Positions 16,629 through 16,940 of a stretch of 16,940 bases of DNA are shown here, piece after piece. The notes beneath the pieces were generated by a model that saw only the letters and a program-made list of their open reading frames with translations, ran no database searches and had not been told where the DNA came from. The stretch is from Verrucomicrobiota bacterium (GTDB taxonomy: Bacteria > Verrucomicrobiota > Verrucomicrobiia > Chthoniobacterales > UBA10450). The translations under genes were made by a program, and so were the position numbers. Location of the stretch: positions 1 to 16,940 of the forward strand of contig QHOM01000128.1 in assembly GCA_003218785.1 (NCBI GenBank), written 5' to 3'. Every line of letters starts with the position of its first letter. The first letter of the stretch is position 1.

Positions 16629-16940
16629 GACGTTATTCTCAGCGCAATAGCTTGACGACGCTGAGCGAGATTAATGTCACGCCGCTGCTCGATCTCGCGT
16701 TCGTGTTGCTCATCATTTTCATGATCACAACGCCGTTGCTGGAAAATAGCATGAACCTCGTGATCCCATCCAGCGGTGCTACCAATCCGCCGATCAATTC
16801 ATCACAAGTCCAAACAGTGTCGATCGACCGCACCGAGACGATTCGGTTTAACAATCAAGTGGTCGATTGGCAAACGCTCACCGCGCACCTGGCTCAGTTG
16901 AAGCAGGCCAATCCAGATGTGGCCATCGTGATTCGGCCGG
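16625..16940 (+). CDS. TolR/ExbD-family biopolymer transport protein, N-terminal part (cut by window edge)
   Basis: 105 codons are visible from ATG 16625, which overlaps the stop of the upstream channel gene. After a short polar N-terminus comes the single membrane helix VTPLLDLAFVLLIIFMITT (about 18-36) with the conserved proton-carrying Asp23. A periplasmic domain follows, with the strand/helix pattern IRFNNQVVDWQTLTAHL and DVAIVIRP typical of ExbD/TolR. Coupled translation with the TolQ/ExbB gene is likely. The C-terminus lies beyond the window. Confidence 0.92.
   Translation, partial: MRRYSQRNSLTTLSEINVTPLLDLAFVLLIIFMITTPLLENSMNLVIPSSGATNPPINSSQVQTVSIDRTETIRFNNQVVDWQTLTAHLAQLKQANPDVAIVIRP

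Overview
The window looks like a chromosomal piece of a moderately GC-rich, Gram-negative bacterium, most likely Verrucomicrobiota (Chthoniobacterales/Spartobacteria-like). This is inferred from gene content: a double-length, four-ATPase UvrA, a GTP-type PEP carboxykinase, a fused ATP sulfurylase/APS kinase, a degenerate rhomboid-like protein, start codons with little Shine-Dalgarno signal, and many short palindromic repeats, some inside genes. No plasmid, phage, IS or CRISPR signature is seen.

Layout. (1) Positions 1-4677, all on the minus strand, read right to left: a bifunctional sulfate adenylyltransferase/APS kinase, an alkaline-phosphatase-superfamily phosphodiesterase, a GHMP sugar kinase of the heptose-7-phosphate kinase (HddA) type, and the N-terminus of a second phosphodiesterase that leaves the window at position 1. 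(2) Positions 4678-5227: a non-coding gap with a strong 33-nt hairpin. (3) Plus strand: tRNA-Val(GAC), then 24 nt later the phosphoheptose isomerase gmhA. (4) Minus strand: a rhomboid-like membrane protein without catalytic residues, whose 3' end is frameshifted. (5) Plus strand: pckG, a repeat-rich gap, the giant uvrA in two overlapping frames, lgt, a TolQ/ExbB-type proton channel protein, and the start of its TolR/ExbD partner.

How the genes fit together. GmhA and the HddA-like kinase are consecutive enzymes of D-glycero-D-manno-heptose activation (isomerase, then 7-phosphate kinase). They flank a PAPS-forming enzyme and two phosphodiesterase-superfamily proteins, which suggests a surface-glycan or sulfated-glycan precursor locus. 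That link is inference. Lgt and the TolQR/ExbBD pair are envelope functions. pckG and uvrA are housekeeping genes.

The most notable signals are: the uvrA gene, which carries three palindromic repeats inside its reading frame, has lost the segment that should hold its first ABC signature (with a frameshift), and seems to lack about 28 residues in its second ATPase; the frameshifted pseudo-rhomboid; and at least two palindromic repeat types found both between and inside genes. No clearly new defence or mobile system is visible.
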